Shown: in pieces, positions 6,142 to 13,471 of the stretch
Position numbering within the stretch: the stretch's first letter is position 1
How the letters are laid out: the number at the start of each line of letters is the position of its first letter
NCBI GenBank assembly: GCA_042219835.1
Contig: JBHJMN010000017.1
Location: 1 to 64,000, forward strand
DNA length: 64,000 nt
Source of the DNA: Paenibacillus_G elgii_A
GTDB taxonomy: Bacteria > Bacillota > Bacilli > Paenibacillales > NBRC-103111
Direction: 5' to 3'
Program-made: the position numbers and the translations under genes
Notes under the pieces: generated by a model
Told to the model about the DNA's origin: nothing
Databases searched by the model: none
The model's input: the letters and a program-made list of their open reading frames with translations, nothing else

Positions 6142-7518
6142 ATGGAAAATAGGACAAACAACCCGGCAACGTCTGAGGAGACGGGAACAGCGGCAAAAAA
6201 ATCAAATAAGAAGCTGATCATCATCCTGAGCTCGCTTCTCGTTGTATTGGCAGCGACCGGCGGAATCGCCTACAAGCTTACAAATAACATGAAATACGAT
6301 TCGTTGGTCAGGCAATACAATGAGGATTTTGATTCGATTCAGGCGGCGGGCTCCGCATTCAAAAAGCAAATAGAAACGCCTCCTGTCGACAAAAAAACGC
6401 TTAAGGAAATCGTCAGTTTTTATGAAAATTCCAAATCAACAATCAATTTTGAAGCCCAAGTGAAAGAATTGAACAGCAATCCCAAATACGCTTCGCTTAC
6501 GGCGGAAAAGAAGGATTACTCCAGTCTTAACTTAGAAAATGCAATCGCGGAGTACAAAGACCGATTGAAGGATATCGAAAAGCTTCAGAGTGTCATACAG
6601 CGAAGCGACAACATCGATTCGGAAATCAAACAGTTAAAGAAGCCCAAAGACGATACGTATACCATTTATAGTACAGTCGACGCTCTCGTCGAAAAAAACA
6701 ACAAGCTTAAGGACGAAGTGCTGAGCGTAGTTCTATCGGCGAAATTAAAAGATATTCAATCCAAGTTCGTCGATGCTTTGACCTACCGCGGCAAATATTT
6801 GACGGAAATGCAAGCTGCGCATGAGGCTGCAGAGAGCTATAAATATACGGTGAGCAGCTACGAGCGCAATATTTCCGCCATCAAGAAAAACACGCAGTAC
6901 GCGCAAGGTCATACCTATCCCTACAAATATATCGATGCTGCCTCCAAAGCGGCCGATAACGCCGAGTCCGATAGAAAATATTTGGAGAAAAGCGGGACCG
7001 AGCAAAGAAATCATGCAACCGAAGCCGCCAACATGCTGGCCAAGTATGTGGAATTGACGGGGGCCGAATCAGCCGATCTGACGAAAAGCGAAATTAATCC
7101 CCAACCGCTTCCGCAGAGTCCGGCGAAGCCATCCGGCGACGAGGAACTGGCCAAGATGATGGTCGAGATTTTCCTGGCGAAAAGCATGTGGGCCCTGACT
7201 ACAGACGACATTGAGGTCGTGACGCCGTATTTAAGTTCAAAAAAACACCAAGAACAGGCGAATTTCATGCAATACCTGAAAAGCAAAGGGATCAAGGAAT
7301 CCATGACCCTTGCCGAAGCCAAGTCGGCAGAAAAATTGGACGATTCCACCTTCGTCGTTACGACATCGGAGAAGTACACCATCTCTTATGGCGATGGCAG
7401 CCGCAAAACAAAGAGCTTCACTTCCAAATATAAAGTCTTGAAAAGCGATTATCACGATTATAAATTCGTAATTGACGAATTGCTCGAAACGAAGGAAACG
7501 GAGAGCATCGACAGCTAA
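6142..7518 (+). CDS. Membrane-anchored protein with TcaA/YvbJ-like C-terminal domain
   Basis: A 458-residue protein with a short Ser/Thr/Lys-rich cytosolic head, one membrane helix (LIIILSSLLVVLAATGGIAY, about residues 24-43) and a long extracellular part. Residues about 50-310 are Lys/Glu/Gln-rich and helical, probably coiled coil. The last 130 or so residues (SMWALTTDDIEVVTPYLSSK, FVVTTSEKYTISYGDGS, FTSKYKVLKSD) look like the NTF2-like C-terminal domain of TcaA/YvbJ proteins, known in staphylococci for glycopeptide response. The usual N-terminal zinc ribbon is missing. Three in-frame ATGs are possible. I take 6142, because the GGGAG at 6126-6130 is too close to ATG 6133. It forms its own unit with a strong terminator. 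The function is unproven; a cell-envelope role is inferred. Confidence 0.7.
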   Translation: MENRTNNPATSEETGTAAKKSNKKLIIILSSLLVVLAATGGIAYKLTNNMKYDSLVRQYNEDFDSIQAAGSAFKKQIETPPVDKKTLKEIVSFYENSKSTINFEAQVKELNSNPKYASLTAEKKDYSSLNLENAIAEYKDRLKDIEKLQSVIQRSDNIDSEIKQLKKPKDDTYTIYSTVDALVEKNNKLKDEVLSVVLSAKLKDIQSKFVDALTYRGKYLTEMQAAHEAAESYKYTVSSYERNISAIKKNTQYAQGHTYPYKYIDAASKAADNAESDRKYLEKSGTEQRNHATEAANMLAKYVELTGAESADLTKSEINPQPLPQSPAKPSGDEELAKMMVEIFLAKSMWALTTDDIEVVTPYLSSKKHQEQANFMQYLKSKGIKESMTLAEAKSAEKLDDSTFVVTTSEKYTISYGDGSRKTKSFTSKYKVLKSDYHDYKFVIDELLETKETESIDS

Positions 7519-7547
7519 GATGGCTCGCATCGTAAAAACAATTATAC

Positions 7548-7579
7548 AACCTCCGGATTTTGATTCCGGAGGTTTTTTT
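7548..7579 (+). terminator. Rho-independent terminator
   Basis: CCTCCGGA / TCCGGAGG stem with a 6-base loop followed by TTTTTTT, after the TcaA-like gene. Confidence 0.92.
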
Positions 7580-7609
7580 AATCATCCCGGCAATTTCAAT
7601 TATTTACCT

Positions 7610-7663
7610 TTGCATAAGGAACATGCGTTCTGTATATAATAACTATATACGAACATATATTCG
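7610..7663 (+). promoter_or_regulatory. SOS promoter with two LexA boxes
   Basis: A sigma-A-like promoter (TTGCAT 7610-7615, TATATAAT 7633-7640) carries two LexA/DinR boxes of the Firmicute type GAAC-N4-GTTC. Box 1, GAACATGCGTTC (7619-7630), matches perfectly and lies between -35 and -10. Box 2, CGAACATATATTCG (7650-7663), has one mismatch and covers the start of transcription. LexA would block both polymerase binding and escape. Confidence 0.88.
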
Positions 7664-7674
7664 CAGGTGATGAA

Positions 7675-8928
7675 ATGCAACGAACGGTTCTCATGGCAGA
7701 CGGGCAAAGTTTTTACGCGAGTATCGAAAAAGCAGCGCACCCGGAATATCGGGATAAACCCGTTGCGGTTGGCGATCCGGCACGCCGTAGTGGAATTATT
7801 TTAGCTGCCTGCCCGATTGCAAAATCACGCGGTGTGACTGCAGCCGAAAGAGTTGGTGAAGCGCTGGCCAAATGCCCGGATTTGGTCGTCATACGGCCAC
7901 GAATGCAAACGTATATCTCGGTATCCCTGCTCATTACAGAAATTTTCGAATCCATTACAGATCAAGTTGAACCATTCTCCATCGACGAACAGTTTCTCGA
8001 TGTGACAGGATCTTTGGCCTTGTTCGGCTCTGCTGAAGAGATTGCCCGTTTGATACAAACAAGGGTAAAGCTTTCAACTGGAGTATGGTCCCGTGTCGGT
8101 ATCGGCCCCAACAAAATTCTTGCCAAAATGGCTACGGATAATTTCGCAAAAAAGAAACCTGCAGGTATATTTGAACTTACCCATGACAATATCGAAAAAG
8201 AACTTTGGCCCCTGCCTGTCCATCAAATGTTTATGGTAGCCGGGCGAATGACTTCCCATTTTGCCCGAATGGGCCTACACACCATTGGCGATATAGCGCG
8301 TCTCGATCTCGGTGAATTCAAAAAACGGATGCGCTTCCGTATGGGCCGGCAAAGTGACATTCAAGCGGAATATTACTGGCAAACGGCGAACGGCATCGAC
8401 CCGAGTCCCGTTGTCACCGGAATGCGAAGCCAAATTAAAGTGATCAACCACGGCAGGGCATTAAAATGGCAATCTTATCGAACGATCGAAGACATTGAAC
8501 CCCTTATGATCGAACTGATCGTGGAGGTTTGCCGCCGTGCCAGGCGCTACGGATATATGGGTAAAGTCGTTGCCGTGGGAGCCGCAGAAACCGACGGGTA
8601 CCGGTCTTCAGGTTTCGGGAGGCAAAAAACATTGCCCCGTCCTACCCATTTGGAACATGAAATCGGCCCGGTTATACGCTCACTCTTTTTGGAGCACTGG
8701 AAGGGCTTGCCTCTTACTCATTTGCATATTACGCTCACGGACCTTTCGAAAGATGATGTTTATCAACTTGACTTATTTGAAGATCGAGAACGATTAATTC
8801 GCCGTGAAAAAGCGGTCGATGCGCTAAAAGAGAGGTTTGGACCAACAGCTATTATCCGTGCATCGTCCTTGTTAAAAACGGCTCAGGCATTCGAAAGGGC
8901 AGCTCAAATAGGGGGGCACTGGGCATGA
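7675..8928 (+). CDS. Y-family DNA polymerase (UmuC/YqjW type), SOS-regulated
   Basis: A 417-residue translesion polymerase of the DinB/UmuC superfamily, closest in layout to B. subtilis YqjW/UvrX. The N-terminal metal site reads MADGQSFYASIEKA (the usual DxNSFFASVE). The catalytic SIDEQFLDVTGS carries the second Asp-Glu pair. GIGPNKILAKMATDNFAKKKPAG is the palm/thumb junction, followed by the little finger and a C-terminal QLDLFEDRERLI. QLDLF matches the clamp-binding consensus. Two LexA boxes at the promoter predict induction by DNA damage. AGGTGA precedes the ATG. The next gene overlaps its stop by four bases (ATGA), indicating translational coupling, as in yqjW-yqjX. Confidence 0.92.
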   Translation: MQRTVLMADGQSFYASIEKAAHPEYRDKPVAVGDPARRSGIILAACPIAKSRGVTAAERVGEALAKCPDLVVIRPRMQTYISVSLLITEIFESITDQVEPFSIDEQFLDVTGSLALFGSAEEIARLIQTRVKLSTGVWSRVGIGPNKILAKMATDNFAKKKPAGIFELTHDNIEKELWPLPVHQMFMVAGRMTSHFARMGLHTIGDIARLDLGEFKKRMRFRMGRQSDIQAEYYWQTANGIDPSPVVTGMRSQIKVINHGRALKWQSYRTIEDIEPLMIELIVEVCRRARRYGYMGKVVAVGAAETDGYRSSGFGRQKTLPRPTHLEHEIGPVIRSLFLEHWKGLPLTHLHITLTDLSKDDVYQLDLFEDRERLIRREKAVDALKERFGPTAIIRASSLLKTAQAFERAAQIGGHWA

Positions 8929-9395
8929 GCAAACTAGACGGGAATGGTCGCTGGCAGTCGAAAATGACGCTAACGGAACATACGGAGCAATATGAGGCTC
9001 GTCATGATTCCAAAACGTCTCGACCGACGCCTGAAGAATACACCATGGCTCGGGATTACATTCTGCTGCCTCATATGTTAACCATGATTGAGCGGAATAT
9101 CGAGGAAATAAGAGCCTCAACAAATATCTTAAAACGGTTATATATGATCGCGGCGCAAACCGTTATGAACCAAATCCATAAAGACATGTACTCGTTACGT
9201 CGGGAATTAAGCAAACGAAACATTAAAGTGATTAACGACGAGCAGATTGATCTGGTTATTTATTACAAAATCATATGCCGGGGTTACGAAGAACGATTCG
9301 GTATCGTTCGCGATGTCGTTCGATCAGAGATCAGTGTGCGTTTGACCAATTATTTAAAAGACGTTGCAAAATTCATGGAGCAATACGGCAAATGA
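8925..9395 (+). CDS. YolD-like protein with extended C-terminus
   Basis: A 156-residue protein translationally coupled to the Y-family polymerase. Its first 60 residues (GNGRWQSKMTLTEHTEQYEA) resemble YolD-like proteins, which in B. subtilis (YqjX) sit beside YqjW and are thought to act as UmuD-like partners. The second half (residues about 75-156: IAAQTVMNQIHKDMYSLRRE, VINDEQIDLVIYYKIICRGY) has no YolD counterpart known to me and is helical and basic. It is probably coexpressed under LexA control and may modulate the polymerase. The YolD match is weak, so the family call is moderate; the coupling is seen directly. Confidence 0.6.
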   Translation: MSKLDGNGRWQSKMTLTEHTEQYEARHDSKTSRPTPEEYTMARDYILLPHMLTMIERNIEEIRASTNILKRLYMIAAQTVMNQIHKDMYSLRRELSKRNIKVINDEQIDLVIYYKIICRGYEERFGIVRDVVRSEISVRLTNYLKDVAKFMEQYGK

Positions 9396-9530
9396 ATTAC
9401 ACTTGTGCCTGCCGTTCTAGTCTTGTTTCACTATGAGCGTATCCTTGGATCGTGCTATAATCGGAAAAAGAAAAGCGTCCCGCCTCAGCAGAGACGGAAC
9501 GCCAAAAACTGGAAATAAAGGTGAAAACGT

Positions 9531-10076
9531 ATGCTGCTGCACAAGGGCGAAACGTTGTTTCGCCAAGGAGAAACCGGACCGCTGTATCGCATCAGGAGCG
9601 GCCTGCTTAAAATTGTCCGCATTCACGAGGACGGACATCCCGTCTTGGTCAATATTATCGTTCCGGGCGAGACGATCCCTCATCATTCCTTAATCAGTCC
9701 GAAAGAATATTACGGGACCGCGATTGCGCTCATGACCTGCGAGATCGAAACGCTTCCCGCTCAAGAATGGTATGCCAAGCTTCAACGGGAACCGCAAATG
9801 TGTCTTGAGATCGCTATGCTGCTGGAGAGCAAGCTGCGAATGATGCAGCAGCGCATCGATCAACTAACGCAGATCGCGCCGTCAGACAAGCTCGCAAAGC
9901 TGCAAACCTGGTTCGAAGCCTATATTGCCCCGGCTCGTTTGACCGATCTGCTGACACAGGAGGAAATCGGCCAGTTTATCGGGCTGCGCCGCGAGACGGT
10001 CAATCGTCTGCTTCGTGCTCAAGCAGGCAATCGCGCTGCCTTGCAGGTCCAGGATGATAGCAAACGCCAACGCTAA
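9531..10076 (+). CDS. Crp/Fnr-family transcriptional regulator, possibly frameshifted near the C-terminus
   Basis: A 181-residue regulator with a cyclic-nucleotide-type beta-barrel (LLHKGETLFRQGETGPLYRIRSGLLKI, residues about 1-100), a dimer helix (LLESKLRMMQQRIDQLTQIA) and a C-terminal helix-turn-helix (LTQEEIGQFIGLRRETVNRLL). It lacks the four cysteines of an Fnr iron-sulphur sensor. After the recognition helix the expected wing is replaced by RAQAGNRAALQVQDDSKRQR. The other frame from about 10015 gives LKQAIALPCRSRMIANANAK and a stop at 10086, which looks more like a wing, so a one-base indel is suspected. AAAGGTG precedes the ATG by 8 bases. It is convergent with the flavohemoglobin gene, whose promoter carries an Fnr-type site, so it is a likely activator of that gene. 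Confidence 0.8.
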   Translation: MLLHKGETLFRQGETGPLYRIRSGLLKIVRIHEDGHPVLVNIIVPGETIPHHSLISPKEYYGTAIALMTCEIETLPAQEWYAKLQREPQMCLEIAMLLESKLRMMQQRIDQLTQIAPSDKLAKLQTWFEAYIAPARLTDLLTQEEIGQFIGLRRETVNRLLRAQAGNRAALQVQDDSKRQR

Positions 10077-10116
10077 AGTCCTTTAGTTGCGCTGCTTCTT
10101 TTATCCAAACCGCATT

Positions 10117-11367
10117 TTAGCGGTGCGCCTGAGCCGTTGGCTCCCCGGCTTCCTCCAGCGAACCAGCCGGTCCGAAAAACTCGTAACGCGCGTCCTCCTT
10201 ACGTACGCCCCATGCTTGCAGCACCCGGTTAGCCGTCTTCATGAACGGCACCGGTCCGCAGAAATAGAACGCGGCATCCGGCGAAGGAACGACGGATTGC
10301 AGCCACTCCAGATCGATGTAGCCCTCCTTGTGGAACGTCCGCTCCGCCCGATCGGCAGAGGTCGGCGATTGGTAGCAAAAGCGATGCGAGAAGCCCGGAT
10401 ACCTACGGGCCAGTTCTTCCACCTCGGCGCGCATCGCGTGCGTCTCGCCGTTCAGGGCCGCGTGAATGAACGTGACCTGCCGGTCCGGCGCCGTTTCGCC
10501 GAGTGTTTTCAGCATACTGAGCAGCGGGGTTAGACCGACGCCGCCGCTCAGTAAAACGACCGGGCGCGGGTCGGAGGTATCGAGCGTGAAATCTCCGGCA
10601 GGAGCGGTGAGCCATAGCGTATCGCCTTCGTTCACGTGCTCGTGAAGGAAGACGGACACTTTGCCGGCCGGGCGCTCCGGCGCGCCGTCCTCGCGTTTGA
10701 CGGAGATGCGGTAATACGGCCTGCCCGGCGCGTCGGACAAGCTGTATTGCCGAATATGCGTATAGGTCTCGCCGGGCATTTCCGGCTTCACGCTGACATA
10801 CTGCCCAGGCTCGAACGAGGCAATCGCGCCGCCGTCAACCGGAACCAAATAAAACGACGTAATGACGCTGCTTTCCTTTTGCTTGCGCTCCACCCGGAAT
10901 GCCCGGAATCCTTCCCAGCCGCCCGCCTGCCGTTCGGCTTGGGCATACATTTCCGCCTCTACGCTGATGAAGGCGTCGGCAACGATGCCATAGGCGGTTT
11001 CCCACGCCTGCAGCACCTCGTCCGTAGCTGCCTCGCCGAGCACCTCCCGCATGGCTGTCAGCAGCGTCCGGCCTACGATCGGATAATGCTCGGGCTTTAC
11101 TCCAAGGCTCCGGTGCTTATGCCCGATCTGCTTCACTACAGGCAAAATGGCAGCCAAATTATCGATATGCACGGCAGCGGCATACACGGCATTCGCCAGC
11201 GCTGTCTGCTGACGCCCCTGCTTTTGGTTCGCATGGTTAAAGACGTTCAGCAGTTCCGGATGCTCGACGAACAAAATTTCATAAAATCGTTTCGTGACCG
11301 CAGTCCCCTTCGACTCCAGAAGCGGAGCCGTCGATTGAATCACGCGGATCGTCTGTTCGTTTAACAT
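10117..11367 (-). CDS. hmp: Flavohemoglobin (nitric oxide dioxygenase)
   Basis: 416 residues, the normal length. It converts NO and O2 to nitrate using NAD(P)H, protecting against nitrosative stress. The globin domain (about 1-140) has the proximal-His region IGHKHRSLGVKPEHYPIVG. The reductase part has the FAD-binding RQYSLSDAP and the NAD-binding LLSGGVGLTPLLSMLK, and ends with the flavin-contacting FCGPVPFM and YEFFGP. GAGGG precedes the ATG. The upstream region carries the palindrome TGTGATCTGGATCACA (11443-11458) at about -41.5 from the predicted start, the position for class II activation by a Crp/Fnr protein. The only such regulator gene in the window is the convergent neighbour. Confidence 0.97.
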   Translation of the reverse strand: MLNEQTIRVIQSTAPLLESKGTAVTKRFYEILFVEHPELLNVFNHANQKQGRQQTALANAVYAAAVHIDNLAAILPVVKQIGHKHRSLGVKPEHYPIVGRTLLTAMREVLGEAATDEVLQAWETAYGIVADAFISVEAEMYAQAERQAGGWEGFRAFRVERKQKESSVITSFYLVPVDGGAIASFEPGQYVSVKPEMPGETYTHIRQYSLSDAPGRPYYRISVKREDGAPERPAGKVSVFLHEHVNEGDTLWLTAPAGDFTLDTSDPRPVVLLSGGVGLTPLLSMLKTLGETAPDRQVTFIHAALNGETHAMRAEVEELARRYPGFSHRFCYQSPTSADRAERTFHKEGYIDLEWLQSVVPSPDAAFYFCGPVPFMKTANRVLQAWGVRKEDARYEFFGPAGSLEEAGEPTAQAHR

Positions 11368-11415
11368 TCGTTATCCCTCATTTCATCATTGCGGATTTCG
11401 TTACCTACATAAGAA

Positions 11416-11458
11416 AGTATACAAGGACGCCCGGAACGCCTTTGTGATCTGGATCACA
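11416..11458 (-). promoter_or_regulatory. hmp promoter with Crp/Fnr-type binding site
   Basis: The site 11443-11458 is TGTGA-N6-TCACA with full dyad symmetry over TGTGATC/GATCACA, the B. subtilis Fnr/E. coli CRP consensus. A -10 TATACT lies at 11421-11416. The implied start near 11409 puts the site centre at about -41.5, and the -35 is poor, as expected for an activator-dependent promoter. Confidence 0.8.
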
Positions 11459-11479
11459 GCAAAATAAAACGATTTGTGG

Positions 11480-11525
11480 CAAAACAGACAGCCGGTCGGG
11501 ATCTTCATTTCTCCCACCGGCTGTC
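11480..11525 (-). terminator. Terminator of the beta-helix gene
   Basis: GACAGCCGGT (11487-11496) pairs perfectly with ACCGGCTGTC (11516-11525). On the minus strand it is followed by TGTTTTG, a short T-run. It lies 45 bases past the stop codon at 11570. Confidence 0.65.
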
Positions 11526-11569
11526 CGCTTGCCGAGTTATTTGATTTCGGGATTCGTATGTTTCAGAGG

Positions 11570-12925
11570 TTAAAAGCCCGTCTTCGACGTATCCTTCCCT
11601 TGATCGGCCAGCATTTCGCCGTTACCTGTACCGGCATTGCCGTACACCGTGTTATTTTCGCAGCGGCCGCCGGCGATCTGGATGGCGGCTGCCGAACAGC
11701 GGGACAGCATATTGCCCGTGACGAGATTGTGCCGGCAGAAGGAGCCGTCGGCATTGCCGGACGTTTCAAGGGCAATGCCGGTTTGGACCCGCCGCACATC
11801 GTTGCCCGTCACCGTAGTAACATCGCTGTTCAGCAGAACGATGCCGCGCCCGGTCTGATCGATTTTGTTGCCGGAAACGATGTTGCCGAACGGCCGCTCG
11901 CCGTCTGCCGCGCCGTCGCCCGTCAGCGAGATGCCGGATTCTTTTGCCCGGGAAATAATGTTATGGACGATCACGTTGTCCGTGCAGTAATCGCGCAGCA
12001 CGATGCCCTGCTTGCCGGCATAAGCGCCGTTTCCCAGCCCTTCCGCCGACAATATGTTGCCTTCGATCCGGTGGTACGAGCTCGGCTTCAGCTTGGAAGA
12101 TATCACGATGAAGGCATCGTCGCATTGCTGCGCCACGTTATCGGAGACGATCGAATACGAGCTGCCTGCGGAAATATAGATGCAGGGTCTTTTCAACAAA
12201 TGAAACCGGTTATCCGTCAGCCGGAAATTCGACGCCGACTCGGCAAAGATCCCATGGCCTTCGTAAAAGTTTTCGTAAGCGATTAGCTGGGAGAACGAGC
12301 TTTGGCTAACCGAGACGTGCCGGCTGTCGCTGAACCATACGCCGTTGGCGATACCGGTGAACAAACAATTCCGAACGGAGACGTGTTCGCATTTTTCAAA
12401 ATAAACGCCGCGTTCCGTCATCTTGTAATTTGCCGGCGAAATGGCGCCCATGCCTTCGAAGCCAAGCCCTTCGACCGCATTCTTCTTCGTGCTGAGCCCC
12501 ATCACCATAGATAGATTCGGCTCCGCCGCCTTCAGTATGGATGCACCCGGCCCATCTCCGACCAAACGCACATTCGGCCTTAGCATAATGGCGGATCTGA
12601 GAATGTAGCGCCCGGGCGGAAAATACACGGTCCCTCCCAAAGGCGCCGCCGCTTCGACGGCCGATTGAATCGCCGGCGCGTCGTTTTGGTCAAAACGACC
12701 CGAGCCTTGCGCTCCGTAGGTTTTCACGTTGATCCAGGCAACCGATTCCGGGCGAAACCCTGGATTTTGCATCGGATTGGGCATCGGCTCCGCAGCGGCC
12801 GTACCGCTCCAGCCCGTACCGGCGGCCAAGATCATGCCGGCCGTCGCCGTGCCCATCGTGGCCAGCAGCTCGCGGCGGGACATTGCTTTGTCTTTGGATG
12901 AAGATGAAGATTCCGAAGTAGACAT
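11570..12925 (-). CDS. Tat-exported right-handed beta-helix (pectate-lyase-like) protein
   Basis: A 451-residue protein. The N-terminus has a poly-Ser head, the twin-arginine motif AMSRRELLATMG and an Ala/Gly-rich hydrophobic stretch ending TAAAEPMP, so it should be exported folded by the Tat system. The mature part opens with VAWINVKTYGAQGSGRFDQND and GGTVYFPPGRYIL, the signature of the pectate lyase 3 / polygalacturonase-like beta helix. About ten parallel-helix coils follow, of the NosD type (for example VSVRNCLFTGIANGV, GNIVSGNKIDQTGRGIVLLN). Members bind or cleave polysaccharide; the substrate here is unknown. I use the ATG at 12925; an in-frame ATG at 12958 would add 11 residues without improving the signal. 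Confidence 0.8.
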   Translation of the reverse strand: MSTSESSSSSKDKAMSRRELLATMGTATAGMILAAGTGWSGTAAAEPMPNPMQNPGFRPESVAWINVKTYGAQGSGRFDQNDAPAIQSAVEAAAPLGGTVYFPPGRYILRSAIMLRPNVRLVGDGPGASILKAAEPNLSMVMGLSTKKNAVEGLGFEGMGAISPANYKMTERGVYFEKCEHVSVRNCLFTGIANGVWFSDSRHVSVSQSSFSQLIAYENFYEGHGIFAESASNFRLTDNRFHLLKRPCIYISAGSSYSIVSDNVAQQCDDAFIVISSKLKPSSYHRIEGNILSAEGLGNGAYAGKQGIVLRDYCTDNVIVHNIISRAKESGISLTGDGAADGERPFGNIVSGNKIDQTGRGIVLLNSDVTTVTGNDVRRVQTGIALETSGNADGSFCRHNLVTGNMLSRCSAAAIQIAGGRCENNTVYGNAGTGNGEMLADQGKDTSKTGF

Positions 12926-13021
12926 ATCGATATCGTTCCCCTTTCCACAATCTAGCAATCTATCAGCATTATAGCCTGCTCCGCTTCATTTGACAATTGG
13001 ACAGGAGCCCGGCGTTTCGAC

Positions 13022-13052
13022 GAAAAAAAGAACATGCCCGCTTAGCGGAACA
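13022..13052 (-). terminator. Terminator of the spoVIF-like gene
   Basis: On the minus strand CATG-tt-CCGC-taa-GCGG-g-CATG forms a hairpin followed by TTCTTTTTTT. It overlaps the last codons of the gene ending at 13042. Confidence 0.65.
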
Positions 13053-13329
13053 TGCTCCATAGTTTAATCAGATGAAACGCATTGTTCGGATCGATTTTTT
13101 GCGAGATAACGAACTGGACGAGCTGCTCGGTCTGCTGCTCGGTGACTCTTTCGCCAAGCGTCTTCGTCAGCATGCCGACGAACCGGCGAACCTTCACGCG
13201 GTCCTGCAAATCGTACTTCGTTACGCCCTGCAAAATCATTTTGACCCGTTCTTTCGTCTCCGGATTTTTCATCTTCAGCTTGATCCGCTCGATTTGCGCA
13301 GGATCAAAGCCGTACTGTGTATAGCTCAT
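13042..13329 (-). CDS. spoVIF: Stage VI sporulation protein F-like
   Basis: A 95-residue helical, basic protein. The C-terminal half (KYDLQDRVKVRRFVGMLTK, then LGERVTEQQTEQLVQFVISQ) has the DLxDExKVRxxI pattern of SpoVIF, a sporulation protein needed for late coat assembly and for GerR/sigma-K-dependent expression in B. subtilis. The N-terminal MSYTQYGFDPAQIERIKLKM differs, as is usual in Paenibacillaceae homologues. The start is chosen at 13329 because GGAGGTG lies 8 bases upstream; the open frame extends 15 codons further without a site. It is a single-gene unit. The family call is moderate to good. Confidence 0.72.
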   Translation of the reverse strand: MSYTQYGFDPAQIERIKLKMKNPETKERVKMILQGVTKYDLQDRVKVRRFVGMLTKTLGERVTEQQTEQLVQFVISQKIDPNNAFHLIKLWSMFR

Positions 13330-13471
13330 GCCGCACACCTCCGCGTTCTTGCAAATAGGACTTACAACTACCATACAGTAAGTCTATGTCGGAGGGCTTG
13401 GTCTTGTGTACCTAATTCTTTCGCCGTCTTTCCCCTTCCCGCCGCAGGCGGAGCGTCAAGCAGGCTATCGT

